A DNA stretch of 64,000 nucleotides from positions 32,436 to 96,435 of the forward strand of contig NZ_PVNE01000013.1 of assembly GCF_003001905.1 (NCBI RefSeq). Reading direction: 5' to 3'. A program made the position numbers and the translations under genes. Shown one piece after another: positions 24,608 to 33,895 of the stretch. The notes beneath the pieces were generated by a model. That model was not told the DNA's origin. It searched no databases and was given only the letters and a program-made list of their open reading frames with translations. The stretch comes from Planifilum fimeticola. Lineage in GTDB: Bacteria; Bacillota; Bacilli; Thermoactinomycetales; DSM-44946. Position 1 is the stretch's first letter. The number at the start of each line of letters is the position of its first letter.

Positions 24608-27600
24608 TCACAGCACATTGAAATAGCGGGCCTCCGGATGCGAAAAAACCATCGCCGACACCGACGCCTCTGGTTCCATCATGAACCCTTCCGTCAACCG
24701 GACGCCGATCGCCTCCGGCTCCATCAGCCGGAACAACTTCGCCTGATCCTCCAAATCGGGACAGGCGGGATAGCCGAAGGAGACCCGGATTCCCTGATAC
24801 CGGGCGGCGAACCGCTGTTTCATCGTCATCTCCGGCGGATCCGGAAAGCCCCACCGCTCCCGCATGATCTGGTGGAGCCGTTCGGCGAAGGCTTCCGCCA
24901 ATTCCAAGGCCGCCGCCTGAAGCAGGTGGGACCGGAAGTAATCGCCGCGCTCCTTCCACCGTTCGGCCCGCTCCCGGATCCCCTCCCCCGCCGTCACCAC
25001 CAGGAAGCCCACCGCATCCATCACCCCGGACCCGGCCGGGCGGAGAAAGTCGGACAGGCAGAGATACGGATCCTTTTTCTGCCGCGGGAACGAGAACCGC
25101 TCCAGCACCCGCCGCGGATCCCGGGGATCATAGATGAGGATGTCGTTCCCGTCCCCCTGGGCGGGAAAAAAGCGGTACATGCCCTGCGGCCGGATCCAGC
25201 CCTTTTCCTCCGCCTCCGCGAAGAAGGCGTCCACCTCCTCCTTCAGCCGGAGGGCTTTTCCGTCCCCCCGGGCGAGGAGCTCTTCCACATTGCCTCGAAG
25301 TCCCAGGTGCTTGCCCAGGAGCATCTGTTCGTTCACATAGGGACGGAGGTGGTCGACGGGAACCTCCCGCAAGATGTGCCGTTCGAAATCCGGCGGCTCG
25401 AACACCGGAGCGTCCCGCCGGACGGAAGAATGCCTTTCCGCGGTGAGAACGGCCGGACCGCCGTCGTTTCCTCCGGCGGCGCGCCTGGAGGTTCGCTCCC
25501 GTCTCCTCCGGAGTTCGCCTTCCACCTTCCGCCGCTCATCGCCGTCCATCAGCCGGTTGGCCAGCTCCAACCCCTGCATCGCGTCCTTGGCGTAGAGGAC
25601 GATCCCGGAATACTCCGGGGCGATTTTCGTCTCCGTGAACTTGCGGGTGAGGGCGGCTCCGCCCACCAGGATGGGCACCTCGATGCCCGCCGCCTTCAAA
25701 TCCTGGGCCGTCACCACCATCTGCTGGGCCGACTTGACCAGGAGACCGGAGAGGCCGATGGCATCCGGCTCCTCCCGACGGCAGGCTTCGATCAACTGCT
25801 CGGGGGTCACCTTGATCCCGAGGTTGATCACCTCGTAACCATTGTTGGACAAGATGATGTCCACCAGATTTTTCCCGATGTCGTGGACATCCCCCTTCAC
25901 CGTGGCCAGGAGGATTTTTCCCTTCATATGGGTGTCCGCCTTTTCCATGTGGGGCTCGAGGAAGGAAACGGCCGCCTTCATCACCTCGGCGCTCTGCAGC
26001 ACCTCGGCGACGATCAATTGGTTGTCGTTGAAGAGGCGACCCACCTCGTCCATTCCCTTCATCAGAGGGCCGTTGATGATGTCCAGGGGATCGTACCGGC
26101 CAAGGGCCTCCTTCAGATCATCGAACAACCCGTCCTTGGATCCCTCCACCACGCAGCGGGCCAACCGCTCCTCCAGGGGGAGGCGGACCGCCGGCTCCGC
26201 CTTCTCCTCCTCCTTCTTCTGTCGGTAGAATTGGGTGAATTCGCCTAAAACCGCCTCGTAGTTTTCCCGGGTTGTTTCGAAAAGGAGCCTCTCGGCGAGC
26301 CGAACTTCCTCCGGGGGAATCGACGCGTAGCGCTCCAGCCTCTCCGTGTTGACGATGGCGTAGTCCAGGCCCGCCTTCGTGGCGTGGTAGAGAAAGACGG
26401 CGTTCAGCACCTCCCGGCCGGCGGAGGGCAGGCCGAAGGAAACGTTGGAGATGCCCAGGACCGTGGCGGAGCGGGGGAAGGCCTCTTTGATCAGCCGGAT
26501 GCCCTCCACCGTCTCCCGCGCGGAGCCGATATAGGCTTCGTCCCCGGTTCCTACCGGGAACACCAGGGGATCGAAGATGATGTCCTCGGGCGCCACCCCG
26601 TATTTCTCCGTCAACAATTCGTAAGAACGGCGGGCCACCGCCAGTTTCCGATCCCGATCGACGGCCATCCCCTCCTCGTCGATCGTCCCCACGACCACCG
26701 CCGCTCCATAAAGGCGGAGCAAGGGAACCACCGCGGCGAAGCGCTCTTCCCCTTCTTCCAAATTGATCGAATTGATGATCGCTTTTCCCTGGGAATGGGT
26801 GAGGGCCCGTTCGACCACCGCCGGATCGGTGGAATCGATCATCAGGGGAACTTTCACCTTCTTCACCGCATGTTCGAGAAACCGCTCCATGTCCTCCAGC
26901 TCATCCCGGTCCGGATCGGCCAGGCAGACGTCGATGATCTGGGCGCCGCCCTTCACCTGCCGGCGGGCGATCTCCGCCGCCTCCTCATACCGGCCGTCGG
27001 CGATCAGTTCCCGGAATTTGCGCGAACCGATCACGTTGGTCCGCTCGCCGACGAGGAGGGGGCGGTTGTCCTCTTCCAGGAAGACCGCCTCCACCCCCGA
27101 AACCGCCGGCGGATGGGACGAAATCGGCCGTCTGGGCCTCTTCCCCCGCAGGGCTTCCGCCAGGGCGCGGGTGTGCTCCGGCGTCGTCCCGCAGCAACCC
27201 CCGGCAATGTTGAGCCAGCCCGCGTCGGCAAAGGCGGCCAGTTTCGACGCAAGCGCCCGGGGCGTCTCGTGGTACCGCCCCTCTTCGTCCGGCAATCCCG
27301 CGTTGGGATAACAGCTGACCGCGCACCGGGCCAGCCCGGACAGGGTCCGGAGATGATCCCGCATGAATTCCGGTCCGGTGGCGCAGTTGAGGCCGACGGC
27401 CACCGGCTTCAGGTGCTCCACCGAGAGATAGAAGGCTTCGATGTTTTGACCGGCCAGCATCGTCCCCATCGGTTCGATCGTCCCGGAGATGATGAGGGGC
27501 ACCTCCCGCCCCAGTTCCTCAAAGGCACGGCGAATTCCAATGCCCCCCGCCTTCACGTTGAGGGTATCCTGGGCGGTCTCCAAAAGCAGCGCGTCCACGC

Positions 27601-28063
27601 CTCCCAGAAGCAGTCCCCGGGCCTGCTCCCGGTAAGCGTCGACCAACCCGTCGAAGGTGACGCCTCCGGTCAGGGAAAGGGTCTTCGTCGTCGGCCCCAT
27701 CGCCCCCAGGACGAAGCGGGGCTGTTCCGGCGTCGACCACCGGCGGGCGGCGTTCACCGCCAGCTCGGCGGCTCTCCGGTTGATCTCCTCCGCCCGGTCC
27801 CCGAGTCCGTACTCCTCCAGCACGATCCGCGTCGCCCCGAAGGTGTTGGTCTCGATCAGATCCGCCCCGGCCGCCAGATAATCCTCGTGAATTCTTCGGA
27901 TCAGGTCCGGCCGGGTCAAATTGAGCATTTCGTTGCATCCCTCCAGCGCCTCCCCGCCGAAATCCTCGGCGGAAAGTCCCGCCTGCTGAAGCATCGTTCC
28001 CATCGCGCCGTCCAGGATCAGGATTTTTTCCTCCATCCGTCGAACCAACGGGTGCTTCTCCAT
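24608..28063 (-). CDS. metH: Cobalamin-dependent methionine synthase
   Basis: The 1151-residue protein has all four MetH modules: Hcy-binding barrel (about 1-310, with GLNCATGP and GGCCGTTPEH), pterin-binding barrel (about 335-610), cap and B12-binding module (about 630-870, with DVHDIGKN supplying the His ligand to cobalt) and the AdoMet reactivation domain (about 915-1151). ATG 28063 is the third of a cluster; AAAGG is nine bases upstream. Expression is controlled by a SAM-I riboswitch and terminator in the leader. Confidence 0.95.
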   Translation of the reverse strand: MEKHPLVRRMEEKILILDGAMGTMLQQAGLSAEDFGGEALEGCNEMLNLTRPDLIRRIHEDYLAAGADLIETNTFGATRIVLEEYGLGDRAEEINRRAAELAVNAARRWSTPEQPRFVLGAMGPTTKTLSLTGGVTFDGLVDAYREQARGLLLGGVDALLLETAQDTLNVKAGGIGIRRAFEELGREVPLIISGTIEPMGTMLAGQNIEAFYLSVEHLKPVAVGLNCATGPEFMRDHLRTLSGLARCAVSCYPNAGLPDEEGRYHETPRALASKLAAFADAGWLNIAGGCCGTTPEHTRALAEALRGKRPRRPISSHPPAVSGVEAVFLEEDNRPLLVGERTNVIGSRKFRELIADGRYEEAAEIARRQVKGGAQIIDVCLADPDRDELEDMERFLEHAVKKVKVPLMIDSTDPAVVERALTHSQGKAIINSINLEEGEERFAAVVPLLRLYGAAVVVGTIDEEGMAVDRDRKLAVARRSYELLTEKYGVAPEDIIFDPLVFPVGTGDEAYIGSARETVEGIRLIKEAFPRSATVLGISNVSFGLPSAGREVLNAVFLYHATKAGLDYAIVNTERLERYASIPPEEVRLAERLLFETTRENYEAVLGEFTQFYRQKKEEEKAEPAVRLPLEERLARCVVEGSKDGLFDDLKEALGRYDPLDIINGPLMKGMDEVGRLFNDNQLIVAEVLQSAEVMKAAVSFLEPHMEKADTHMKGKILLATVKGDVHDIGKNLVDIILSNNGYEVINLGIKVTPEQLIEACRREEPDAIGLSGLLVKSAQQMVVTAQDLKAAGIEVPILVGGAALTRKFTETKIAPEYSGIVLYAKDAMQGLELANRLMDGDERRKVEGELRRRRERTSRRAAGGNDGGPAVLTAERHSSVRRDAPVFEPPDFERHILREVPVDHLRPYVNEQMLLGKHLGLRGNVEELLARGDGKALRLKEEVDAFFAEAEEKGWIRPQGMYRFFPAQGDGNDILIYDPRDPRRVLERFSFPRQKKDPYLCLSDFLRPAGSGVMDAVGFLVVTAGEGIRERAERWKERGDYFRSHLLQAAALELAEAFAERLHQIMRERWGFPDPPEMTMKQRFAARYQGIRVSFGYPACPDLEDQAKLFRLMEPEAIGVRLTEGFMMEPEASVSAMVFSHPEARYFNVL

Positions 28064-28078
28064 CGCCATCATCCTTTG

Positions 28079-28115
28079 TAAAAAAATAACCTTCCATCTC
28101 TGCGGATGAAAGGTT
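28079..28115 (-). terminator. Riboswitch expression-platform terminator
   Basis: Minus-strand stem AACCTTTCATC / GATGGAAGGTT followed by TTTTTTT, placed between the SAM-I aptamer and the metH ribosome binding site. Confidence 0.85.
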
Positions 28116-28127
28116 GGGTGGGGTTCC

Positions 28128-28246
28128 AGACTCTCATCTCTCAGAGATAGACTCTCTGCAGGAATTGGCACCACACCGGAATCGCTTCCGATAGGTTGCC
28201 GGGCTTCATCGGGCCAGTCCCTCCGCCTCTCTTGATAAGAGCGCTC
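28128..28246 (-). promoter_or_regulatory. SAM-I (S-box) riboswitch aptamer
   Basis: On the minus strand the S-box landmarks occur in order: CTTATCAAGAGAGGCGGAGG, GGCCCGATGAAGCCCGGCAA, a GGTGTGGTGCCAATTCC tract and a closing GAGAGATGAGAG. It precedes an intrinsic terminator, so SAM binding would stop transcription of metH. Confidence 0.95.
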
Positions 28247-28326
28247 TCACTATGAAATTGTCCGTTCCTTCGAGGGGCGCAACGCCCGCGGAATTCGTCC
28301 GCTTGCGCCCCACAGCTGTTTCTGTC

Positions 28327-28356
28327 ATGATACTTGATCCGGTGTCGGACTGTCAA
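28327..28356 (-). promoter_or_regulatory. metH promoter
   Basis: TTGACA, 18-base spacer, TATCAT on the minus strand, about 85 bases upstream of the aptamer. Confidence 0.7.
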
Positions 28357-28390
28357 TATCCACTCTGAAAGGGGCACCTTTCAGAAACCG

Positions 28391-28804
28391 TCACTTTTCC
28401 TCCTGCGCAATCATGATGAGGTTGCCGCAGGTATCATCGATCATGGCCTGGTAGCCCCATTCGGTTTTGGTGGGCTCCATGACGAAGGTGGCCCCTCGTT
28501 TTTTCAAGCGCTCGTATTCCTTATTCATATCCTCGACAAAAAACATGGTATAGGGAATTTTCGCCTCATAAAGAGCCTTTTGATAGGCCGCGGCGGCGGG
28601 CTGGCCGTTGATCTGAATAAGCGGATTGCTGTTCGGCTCAAGAAGCAACTCCACATCTTCGGGACCCTCGGGTGAAACTACCGTCAGCCACCGGGCTCCA
28701 CCCGCCGGAACATCCCGTTTCTTCACAAAGCCCAAAACCTCCGTGTAAAACCGGAGGGCCTTCTCCTGATCGTCCACCAGTACGCTGGTCAGTTTGATTT
28801 TCAC
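28391..28804 (-). CDS. VOC-family (glyoxalase/bleomycin-resistance-like) protein
   Basis: The 137-residue protein has the two beta-alpha-beta-beta-beta repeats of the VOC fold: KIKLTSVLVDDQEKALRFY at the N-terminus and a second repeat starting at YTMFFVEDMNKEYERLKK. GTG 28804 is preceded by GAGGGGG. The substrate cannot be predicted. It is a lone gene upstream of the metH promoter. Confidence 0.8.
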   Translation of the reverse strand: MKIKLTSVLVDDQEKALRFYTEVLGFVKKRDVPAGGARWLTVVSPEGPEDVELLLEPNSNPLIQINGQPAAAAYQKALYEAKIPYTMFFVEDMNKEYERLKKRGATFVMEPTKTEWGYQAMIDDTCGNLIMIAQEEK

Positions 28805-28903
28805 GGAAATCCCCCTCTTCGTGTTCGCATGTGAAAGGTACAAGTGGATTCACCGAAGCCTCCGTTTCTAACATGCCCCATTCCCGTCACGCTGTTTCAT
28901 AGG

Positions 28904-29629
28904 TCAACGGACGTCCTTGGTGGGAGCGACCCACACCTCACCGGTTCCGGAGAAATGATAGGAGAGGGAATCCTTCCCTTTGCCGGTCACGCTGAGTTGG
29001 ACCGCCCCCTTCCGCAGAAAGGCATAGGAACCTTCCAGCTGCAATTTTTCCTCGGCGACGGGAAGGCACATGACCTCCTGCGGAGAAACGGGCAGCTGCA
29101 GCACGCAGGCGCCGGTGCCGGACAGTTTCACCTGCAGCAGCACCTTGTCCTCCTTGCCCTCCGAAGCGGGGAGCTTGATCCGGACGGGGCTGACACTGAC
29201 GGTCGCGTCACAGGCGAGAAACACATTCTCGTCGACGATAATCTCCTCCCGCTCCATCCAGAGAAGCTGATAGTGACCAAAGGACGGCTTCAGATAGATT
29301 TCGCCCTCGCCGCTGTAGACGGGAAGCATGAGGGGTTGTTTGACCAGGGATTCCTTCGCCAGAATTCCGGTCATCGCTTTCCGCAGGATTTCGGAGGCGG
29401 CCCCTCCCTCCCCCGGTTTGGTCTTCACGCCGATGTTCCCCTTGAAAAACTGGAGCACACCCTCCGCAGACCGGACCTCCCCCTCGTTCAGAACAATCCG
29501 GATTTGCCGCAAAGGGGCACCGCTTTTTTTCACTTCCTTGTACTCAAGGATCTCAAATCGGCTTCCCTCGATTCCCTCCATGAGATCGACGACAGCAAAC
29601 AACCGATCGTTGGAGTAGACGCTGTACAA
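28904..29629 (-). CDS. AIM24-family (DUF124) protein
   Basis: The 241-residue, beta-rich protein shows the AIM24/TIGR00266 pattern, with repeated Gly-rich strands such as LQFFKGNIGVKTKPGEGG near residue 59 and LSGTGACVLQLPV later. Bacterial members are trimeric beta-prism proteins of unknown function. The start is a TTG with only a weak AAAGAG upstream, so the N-terminus is less certain. Confidence 0.7.
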   Translation of the reverse strand: MYSVYSNDRLFAVVDLMEGIEGSRFEILEYKEVKKSGAPLRQIRIVLNEGEVRSAEGVLQFFKGNIGVKTKPGEGGAASEILRKAMTGILAKESLVKQPLMLPVYSGEGEIYLKPSFGHYQLLWMEREEIIVDENVFLACDATVSVSPVRIKLPASEGKEDKVLLQVKLSGTGACVLQLPVSPQEVMCLPVAEEKLQLEGSYAFLRKGAVQLSVTGKGKDSLSYHFSGTGEVWVAPTKDVR

Positions 29630-29760
29630 TCTCTTTCAATCCCCTTCCCCACGCTCTTCTCGCAACCATCATCGCCAGCAGGCTCCACCCCTATTTTACC
29701 GGATTGGGGAGTCCTGAAACGACAAATTGAATCTTTTTTCAAAAAAATACAACGAAGAAA

Positions 29761-29793
29761 GGCGGAAACCCCGCCCGAAAAAGGCGTTTTTTG
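29761..29793 (+). promoter_or_regulatory. Possible attenuator hairpins in the opu leader
   Basis: Two hairpins share the same CGCC: GGCGG/CCGCC (29761-29775) and CGCC/GGCG followed by TTTTTT (29772-29792). They cannot form together, which is the layout of an attenuator. Stems are short, so the call is tentative. Confidence 0.3.
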
Positions 29794-29846
29794 CCGGAGC
29801 AGAAAGGGTACTTAGCAAACGAATGTTTCCCTATGGAGGTAATAAA

Positions 29847-30740
29847 ATGAAAAAAATCTTTCTTCTCGTCCCACTTTTCTTGATCCTCTTGCTCACCGCC
29901 TGCGGAGGCCAGGCGGACTCCGGCAAAGTGATCGTCTCCGGAAAGGATTGGACGGAACAATGGATTTTGTCCCATCTGCTGGCGGAGACGATCAAGGCAC
30001 ACACCGACCTGGAAGTGGAAGTCAAGGAGGGACTCGGTTCGGAGACGGTCCTGACGGAAGCCCTTAAAAAGGGGGACATCGATCTGTACGTGGAATACAC
30101 GGGCACGGGATACATGGCCATCCTTCACAAGGAATTTCGGCCCGGCATGACGCCCGATGAAATATACGAAGCGACCAAAAAAGGGTACGAGGATGAGCTG
30201 GATGTGACATGGCTGAAGCCCCTGGGATTTGCCAACAACCATGTGATGACCATGCGAAAGGACAAGGCGGACTCCCTCGGCGCCTCCAGACTGGGCGATC
30301 TGAAGGGGAAAGCCGGCTCCCTCGCCTTCGGCGCCCCCGGAACCTTCTATGAACGGGCGGACGGCTATGAGGGGCTCACCAAAGCCTACGGATTTCAATT
30401 CGGCAAAAAGGTCTCCCTGGATGAAGACCTGATGTACCAGGCGGTCCACAAGGGAGAAGTGGACATCATCACCGGCTTTTCCACCGATCCGAGAATCCGG
30501 CAGTTCAATCTGGCGGTCCTGGAGGACGACAAGCAATATTTCCCTCCCTACGACGCCGCCCCGGTCGTCCGGCGGGAAACCCTGGAGTCCCACCCGGAAT
30601 TGAAGGAAGCCCTGGAAATGCTGGCCGGGCAGATCAGCACCGAAGAGATGTCGGAAATGAACGCCGAGGTGAACCTGGAAAACAAGGAACCCCGGGATGT
30701 GGCCATCCGGTTCCTGAAGAAAAAAGGGTTGATTCAGTAA
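29847..30740 (+). CDS. Osmoprotectant ABC transporter substrate-binding lipoprotein (OpuCC/OsmX type)
   Basis: The 297-residue lipoprotein has a signal peptide with lipobox LLTAC (Cys19). Its body is the glycine-betaine/choline-binding fold typical of OpuBC/OpuCC, with DLYVEYTGTGYMAI and GFSTDPRI. It would capture betaine, choline or carnitine outside the cell. ATG 29847 has TGGAGG upstream. It heads a three-gene operon with ATPase and permease. Confidence 0.9.
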   Translation: MKKIFLLVPLFLILLLTACGGQADSGKVIVSGKDWTEQWILSHLLAETIKAHTDLEVEVKEGLGSETVLTEALKKGDIDLYVEYTGTGYMAILHKEFRPGMTPDEIYEATKKGYEDELDVTWLKPLGFANNHVMTMRKDKADSLGASRLGDLKGKAGSLAFGAPGTFYERADGYEGLTKAYGFQFGKKVSLDEDLMYQAVHKGEVDIITGFSTDPRIRQFNLAVLEDDKQYFPPYDAAPVVRRETLESHPELKEALEMLAGQISTEEMSEMNAEVNLENKEPRDVAIRFLKKKGLIQ

Positions 30741-30752
30741 AGGGGATGGAGA

Positions 30753-31874
30753 ATGATCCGATTTGACCGTGTGACCAAGAAGTATGAGGACGGAACCGTC
30801 GCCCTCAAGAATTTCAGCCTGGAGATTTCCAGAGGGGAATTGCTGGTCCTGATCGGCCCCAGCGGTTGCGGAAAAACGACCGCCCTGCGCATGATCAACC
30901 GGCTGATCGAGCCGACGGAGGGCAGCATCACCATCGACGGCCGGGATATCTCCGGGATCGATCCGGTGGAATTGCGCCGCAACATCGGATACGTGATCCA
31001 GCAGATCGGCTTGTTCCCCCACATGACCGTGGCGGAAAACATCTCCCTCGTTCCCCAACTGAAAAAGTGGGACCGGGAAGCGTGCCGAAAGCGGGTCGAC
31101 GAGCTGCTCGACATGGTGGGGCTGGAGCCGGACACCTTCCGGGACCGCTACCCCTCGGAGTTGAGCGGCGGACAACAGCAGCGGATCGGCGTCGCCCGGG
31201 CGCTGGCGGGAGAACCCGACATCGTCCTGATGGATGAGCCCTTCAGCGCCCTGGACCCCATCAGCCGCGAACAGCTGCAGGACGACCTGATCCGCCTCCA
31301 GTCGGAAATGCGGAAAACCATCGTCTTCGTCACCCACGACATGGACGAAGCCCTCAAGGTGGCGGACCGGATCGTCGTCATGAACGAGAAGAGGCTGGTG
31401 CAGACGGGAACACCGGACCAGCTGCTTGAACATCCCGCCGATGAATTCGTCCGGGAGTTCATCGGCGTCCACCGGCGGCGAAAAGCGCAGAACGGCGTCC
31501 CCACGGTCAACGACCTGATGTGTCCGGCGCCGGTCACCGCCCATCCCGATCAGGAACCCGCCGAAACGCTGCGCCTGATGAAGGAGGAGGGACTGGAAGC
31601 CCTGTTCGTGACGGACACCCGAAAACGCCTGCTGGGCATCGTCACCCTGGAACAATTGGAAGCGAGCCGCCACGAAAACACTTCCGTCGGCCACATTCTG
31701 AAACCTCCTCCCCAAGGGGTGAGCGCCCGCGACGGATTGGGGGAGATCGCCGCCATTTTCCGGGATCCCCGCATTCCGATGGTCCCCGTGCTGGAAGCGG
31801 ACCGGCTGGTCGGATACGTCAGCCGAACCAGCATGATGGACGGTCTGGCCGAATGGGGCAAAGTCGGCGACTGA
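30753..31874 (+). CDS. Osmoprotectant ABC transporter ATPase with CBS domains
   Basis: The 373-residue ATPase has Walker A GPSGCGKTT, signature LSGGQQQR, Walker B IVLMDEPFSALDP and a His-loop VTHD. Two C-terminal CBS repeats (about 250-370) are typical of OpuCA/OpuAA and sense ionic strength or c-di-AMP. It follows the binding protein by 12 bases. Confidence 0.9.
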   Translation: MIRFDRVTKKYEDGTVALKNFSLEISRGELLVLIGPSGCGKTTALRMINRLIEPTEGSITIDGRDISGIDPVELRRNIGYVIQQIGLFPHMTVAENISLVPQLKKWDREACRKRVDELLDMVGLEPDTFRDRYPSELSGGQQQRIGVARALAGEPDIVLMDEPFSALDPISREQLQDDLIRLQSEMRKTIVFVTHDMDEALKVADRIVVMNEKRLVQTGTPDQLLEHPADEFVREFIGVHRRRKAQNGVPTVNDLMCPAPVTAHPDQEPAETLRLMKEEGLEALFVTDTRKRLLGIVTLEQLEASRHENTSVGHILKPPPQGVSARDGLGEIAAIFRDPRIPMVPVLEADRLVGYVSRTSMMDGLAEWGKVGD

Positions 31875-31899
31875 CCTGCCTATCGAAAGGAGCGACACG

Positions 31900-32535
31900 A
31901 TGGAACTCATCCATACCTTTGTCGAGCGGAAGACGGACATTTGGATCGCCTTTCAGGAACATATCGTCATGTCGGCCACATCCATCCTGTCCGCCATTCT
32001 CATCGCCGTTCCCCTCGGCATCCTGCTGACCCGTTTCCGGAAGCTGGCCGAGTGGGTGATCGGGGCGACCGCCGTCATCCAGACCGTGCCCGGCCTGGCC
32101 CTGCTCGCCTTCATGGTCTCCTTCATCGGGATCGGCCGGGACTCCGCCGTCATCGCCTTCACTTTGTATGCACTGCTTCCGATCCTGCGCAACACCTACA
32201 CCGGCATCATTCGCGTCGACCCGGCCATCGTCGAGGCCGGAAGGGGAATGGGCATGACCTCCCGGCAGATCCTGCTCAAGGTGGAACTCCCCCTCTCCCT
32301 TCCCATCATCATGGCCGGCATCCGCACCGCCTCCGTCTTCACCGTCGGTTTGGTCACCCTGGCCACCTTTATCGGCGCCGGTGGCCTCGGGGACTTGATC
32401 AACCGGGGTCTTGGAATGTACCGGGACGACTTGATCCTGGCGGGAGCGATCCCGGCCGCTCTTCTGGCCATCCTGTTCGACCTCGCCTTCCGCTTCCTGG
32501 AACGGGTGGCGGTCCCCCGGGGAATCCGGCTGTAA
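31900..32535 (+). CDS. Osmoprotectant ABC transporter permease
   Basis: The 211-residue permease has about six membrane segments and the binding-protein-dependent EAA-type loop EAGRGMGMTSRQILLKVELP near residues 111-130. Only one permease gene is present where OpuC systems have two (OpuCB and OpuCD), so it may act as a homodimer. It is followed by a separate symporter gene. Confidence 0.85.
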   Translation: MELIHTFVERKTDIWIAFQEHIVMSATSILSAILIAVPLGILLTRFRKLAEWVIGATAVIQTVPGLALLAFMVSFIGIGRDSAVIAFTLYALLPILRNTYTGIIRVDPAIVEAGRGMGMTSRQILLKVELPLSLPIIMAGIRTASVFTVGLVTLATFIGAGGLGDLINRGLGMYRDDLILAGAIPAALLAILFDLAFRFLERVAVPRGIRL

Positions 32536-32610
32536 AAACAGGAATGAAACAAACGTGGCGCGGGGTTCGTTCTTCGGGTATGATTGGATGCGAAGGAGGA
32601 ATCATCCGCG

Positions 32611-33843
32611 ATGGCTTTTCTGCGTGCTTATCGATTCCCCCTCATCCTTCTGGCCGCCATCGCTCTGGGCAGCGTGATTGGTTTCATCCTGGGGCCCAAA
32701 TCGGCGGTGCTGAAGCCTCTGGGGGATATTTTTCTGAACCTGATGTTCGTGATCGTGGTACCTCTGGTGTTCGTCACCATCAGCAGTTCAATCGCCAACA
32801 TGTCCAGCCTGAAGCGGCTGGGCAAAATCGTGGGCTGGATGCTCCTCATTTTCGTGGTCACCGGCATCATCTCTTCCCTGCTGACGCTGGGGGCCGTGAA
32901 AATGTTCAACCCGGCGGAGGGAGTGAACATCACGCTGGAGGAACCGGAAGGACAGGAGGAGATCACCCTGGGCGAACAGCTGGTCCAGACGGTGACGGCC
33001 CCCGACTTTCGGGATCTCTTGTCCAAGGAACGGATGCTGGCCCTGATCCTGATGGCCGCGCTCTTCGGGATCGCCGTCAGTCAGGCGGGGGAAAAGGGGG
33101 AGATGGTGGCCCGGGGCCTGTCCGCCCTGTCCGAGGTGCTGATCAAATTGGTGGGGATCATCCTGTGGTACGCCCCCGTCGGTCTGGGGGCTTACTTCGC
33201 GGCGCTGGTGGGGGAATTCGGCCCTCAGCTGGTCGGCTCCTACGCCCGGGCGGTCGCTGTCTACTATCCGGTGGCCCTCTTGTATTTCGCCGTTTTCTTT
33301 ACCCTGTACGCCTTCCTGGCCGGAGGCGGAAGGGGCGTCCGCCGATTCTGGAGCGCGATCCCCTCTCCGGCGGTGACGGCGCTGGCCACCGGCAGCAGCG
33401 TGGCCACCATCCCCACCAACCTGACCGCCGCGGCCAAGCTGGGCGTCAAAAAGGATGTGCGCGATGTGGTGATCCCGCTGGGAGCCACGATCCACATGGA
33501 CGGTTCCTGCATCAGCGCCATCCTGAAAATCTCTTTTCTGTTCGGGCTGTTCAACATCCCCTTTGAGGGGATCGACACCTATTTGACCGCCATCCTGATC
33601 GCCGTCCTCAGCGGGGTCGTGATGTCCGGGGTGACCGGCGGCGGCTTCATCGGCGAGATGCTGATCGTCACCATGTACGGGTTTCCGGCCGAAGCGCTCC
33701 CCATCCTGGCCGTCATCGGAACCCTGGTCGATCCGCCGGCCACCATGGTCAACGCCTCCGGCGACACGGTGGCAAGCATGCTCGTCTCCCGCTTCACCGA
33801 AGGGAAGGATTGGATGAAAAACGCCTTGAAGGAAAAGGCGTAA
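32611..33843 (+). CDS. Dicarboxylate/amino acid:cation symporter (DAACS family)
   Basis: The 410-residue transporter shows the DAACS/GltP-DctA signatures: the serine-rich ATGSSVATIPTNL, the cation-site region MDGSCISAIL, and a final TLVDPPATMVNASGD. It would import glutamate, aspartate or C4-dicarboxylates with Na+ or H+. ATG 32611 has AAGGAGG upstream; an earlier TTG lacks one. A strong terminator follows. Confidence 0.85.
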   Translation: MAFLRAYRFPLILLAAIALGSVIGFILGPKSAVLKPLGDIFLNLMFVIVVPLVFVTISSSIANMSSLKRLGKIVGWMLLIFVVTGIISSLLTLGAVKMFNPAEGVNITLEEPEGQEEITLGEQLVQTVTAPDFRDLLSKERMLALILMAALFGIAVSQAGEKGEMVARGLSALSEVLIKLVGIILWYAPVGLGAYFAALVGEFGPQLVGSYARAVAVYYPVALLYFAVFFTLYAFLAGGGRGVRRFWSAIPSPAVTALATGSSVATIPTNLTAAAKLGVKKDVRDVVIPLGATIHMDGSCISAILKISFLFGLFNIPFEGIDTYLTAILIAVLSGVVMSGVTGGGFIGEMLIVTMYGFPAEALPILAVIGTLVDPPATMVNASGDTVASMLVSRFTEGKDWMKNALKEKA

Positions 33844-33853
33844 AAAACCTGCC

Positions 33854-33891
33854 AAAGGCTTCGGAATTCCTTTCCGAAGCCTTTGTTTTTC
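33854..33891 (+). terminator. Rho-independent terminator (bidirectional)
   Basis: Thirteen-pair stem AAAGGCTTCGGAA / TTCCGAAGCCTTT followed by GTTTTT; an A-run on the left side lets it serve the convergent gene too. Confidence 0.85.
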
Positions 33892-33895
33892 CATG

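Noticed and set aside
29640..29846. Possible c-di-AMP (ydaO) riboswitch before the osmoprotectant operon
   Set aside because: The leader lacks the conserved blocks of that riboswitch; only short hairpins are present.
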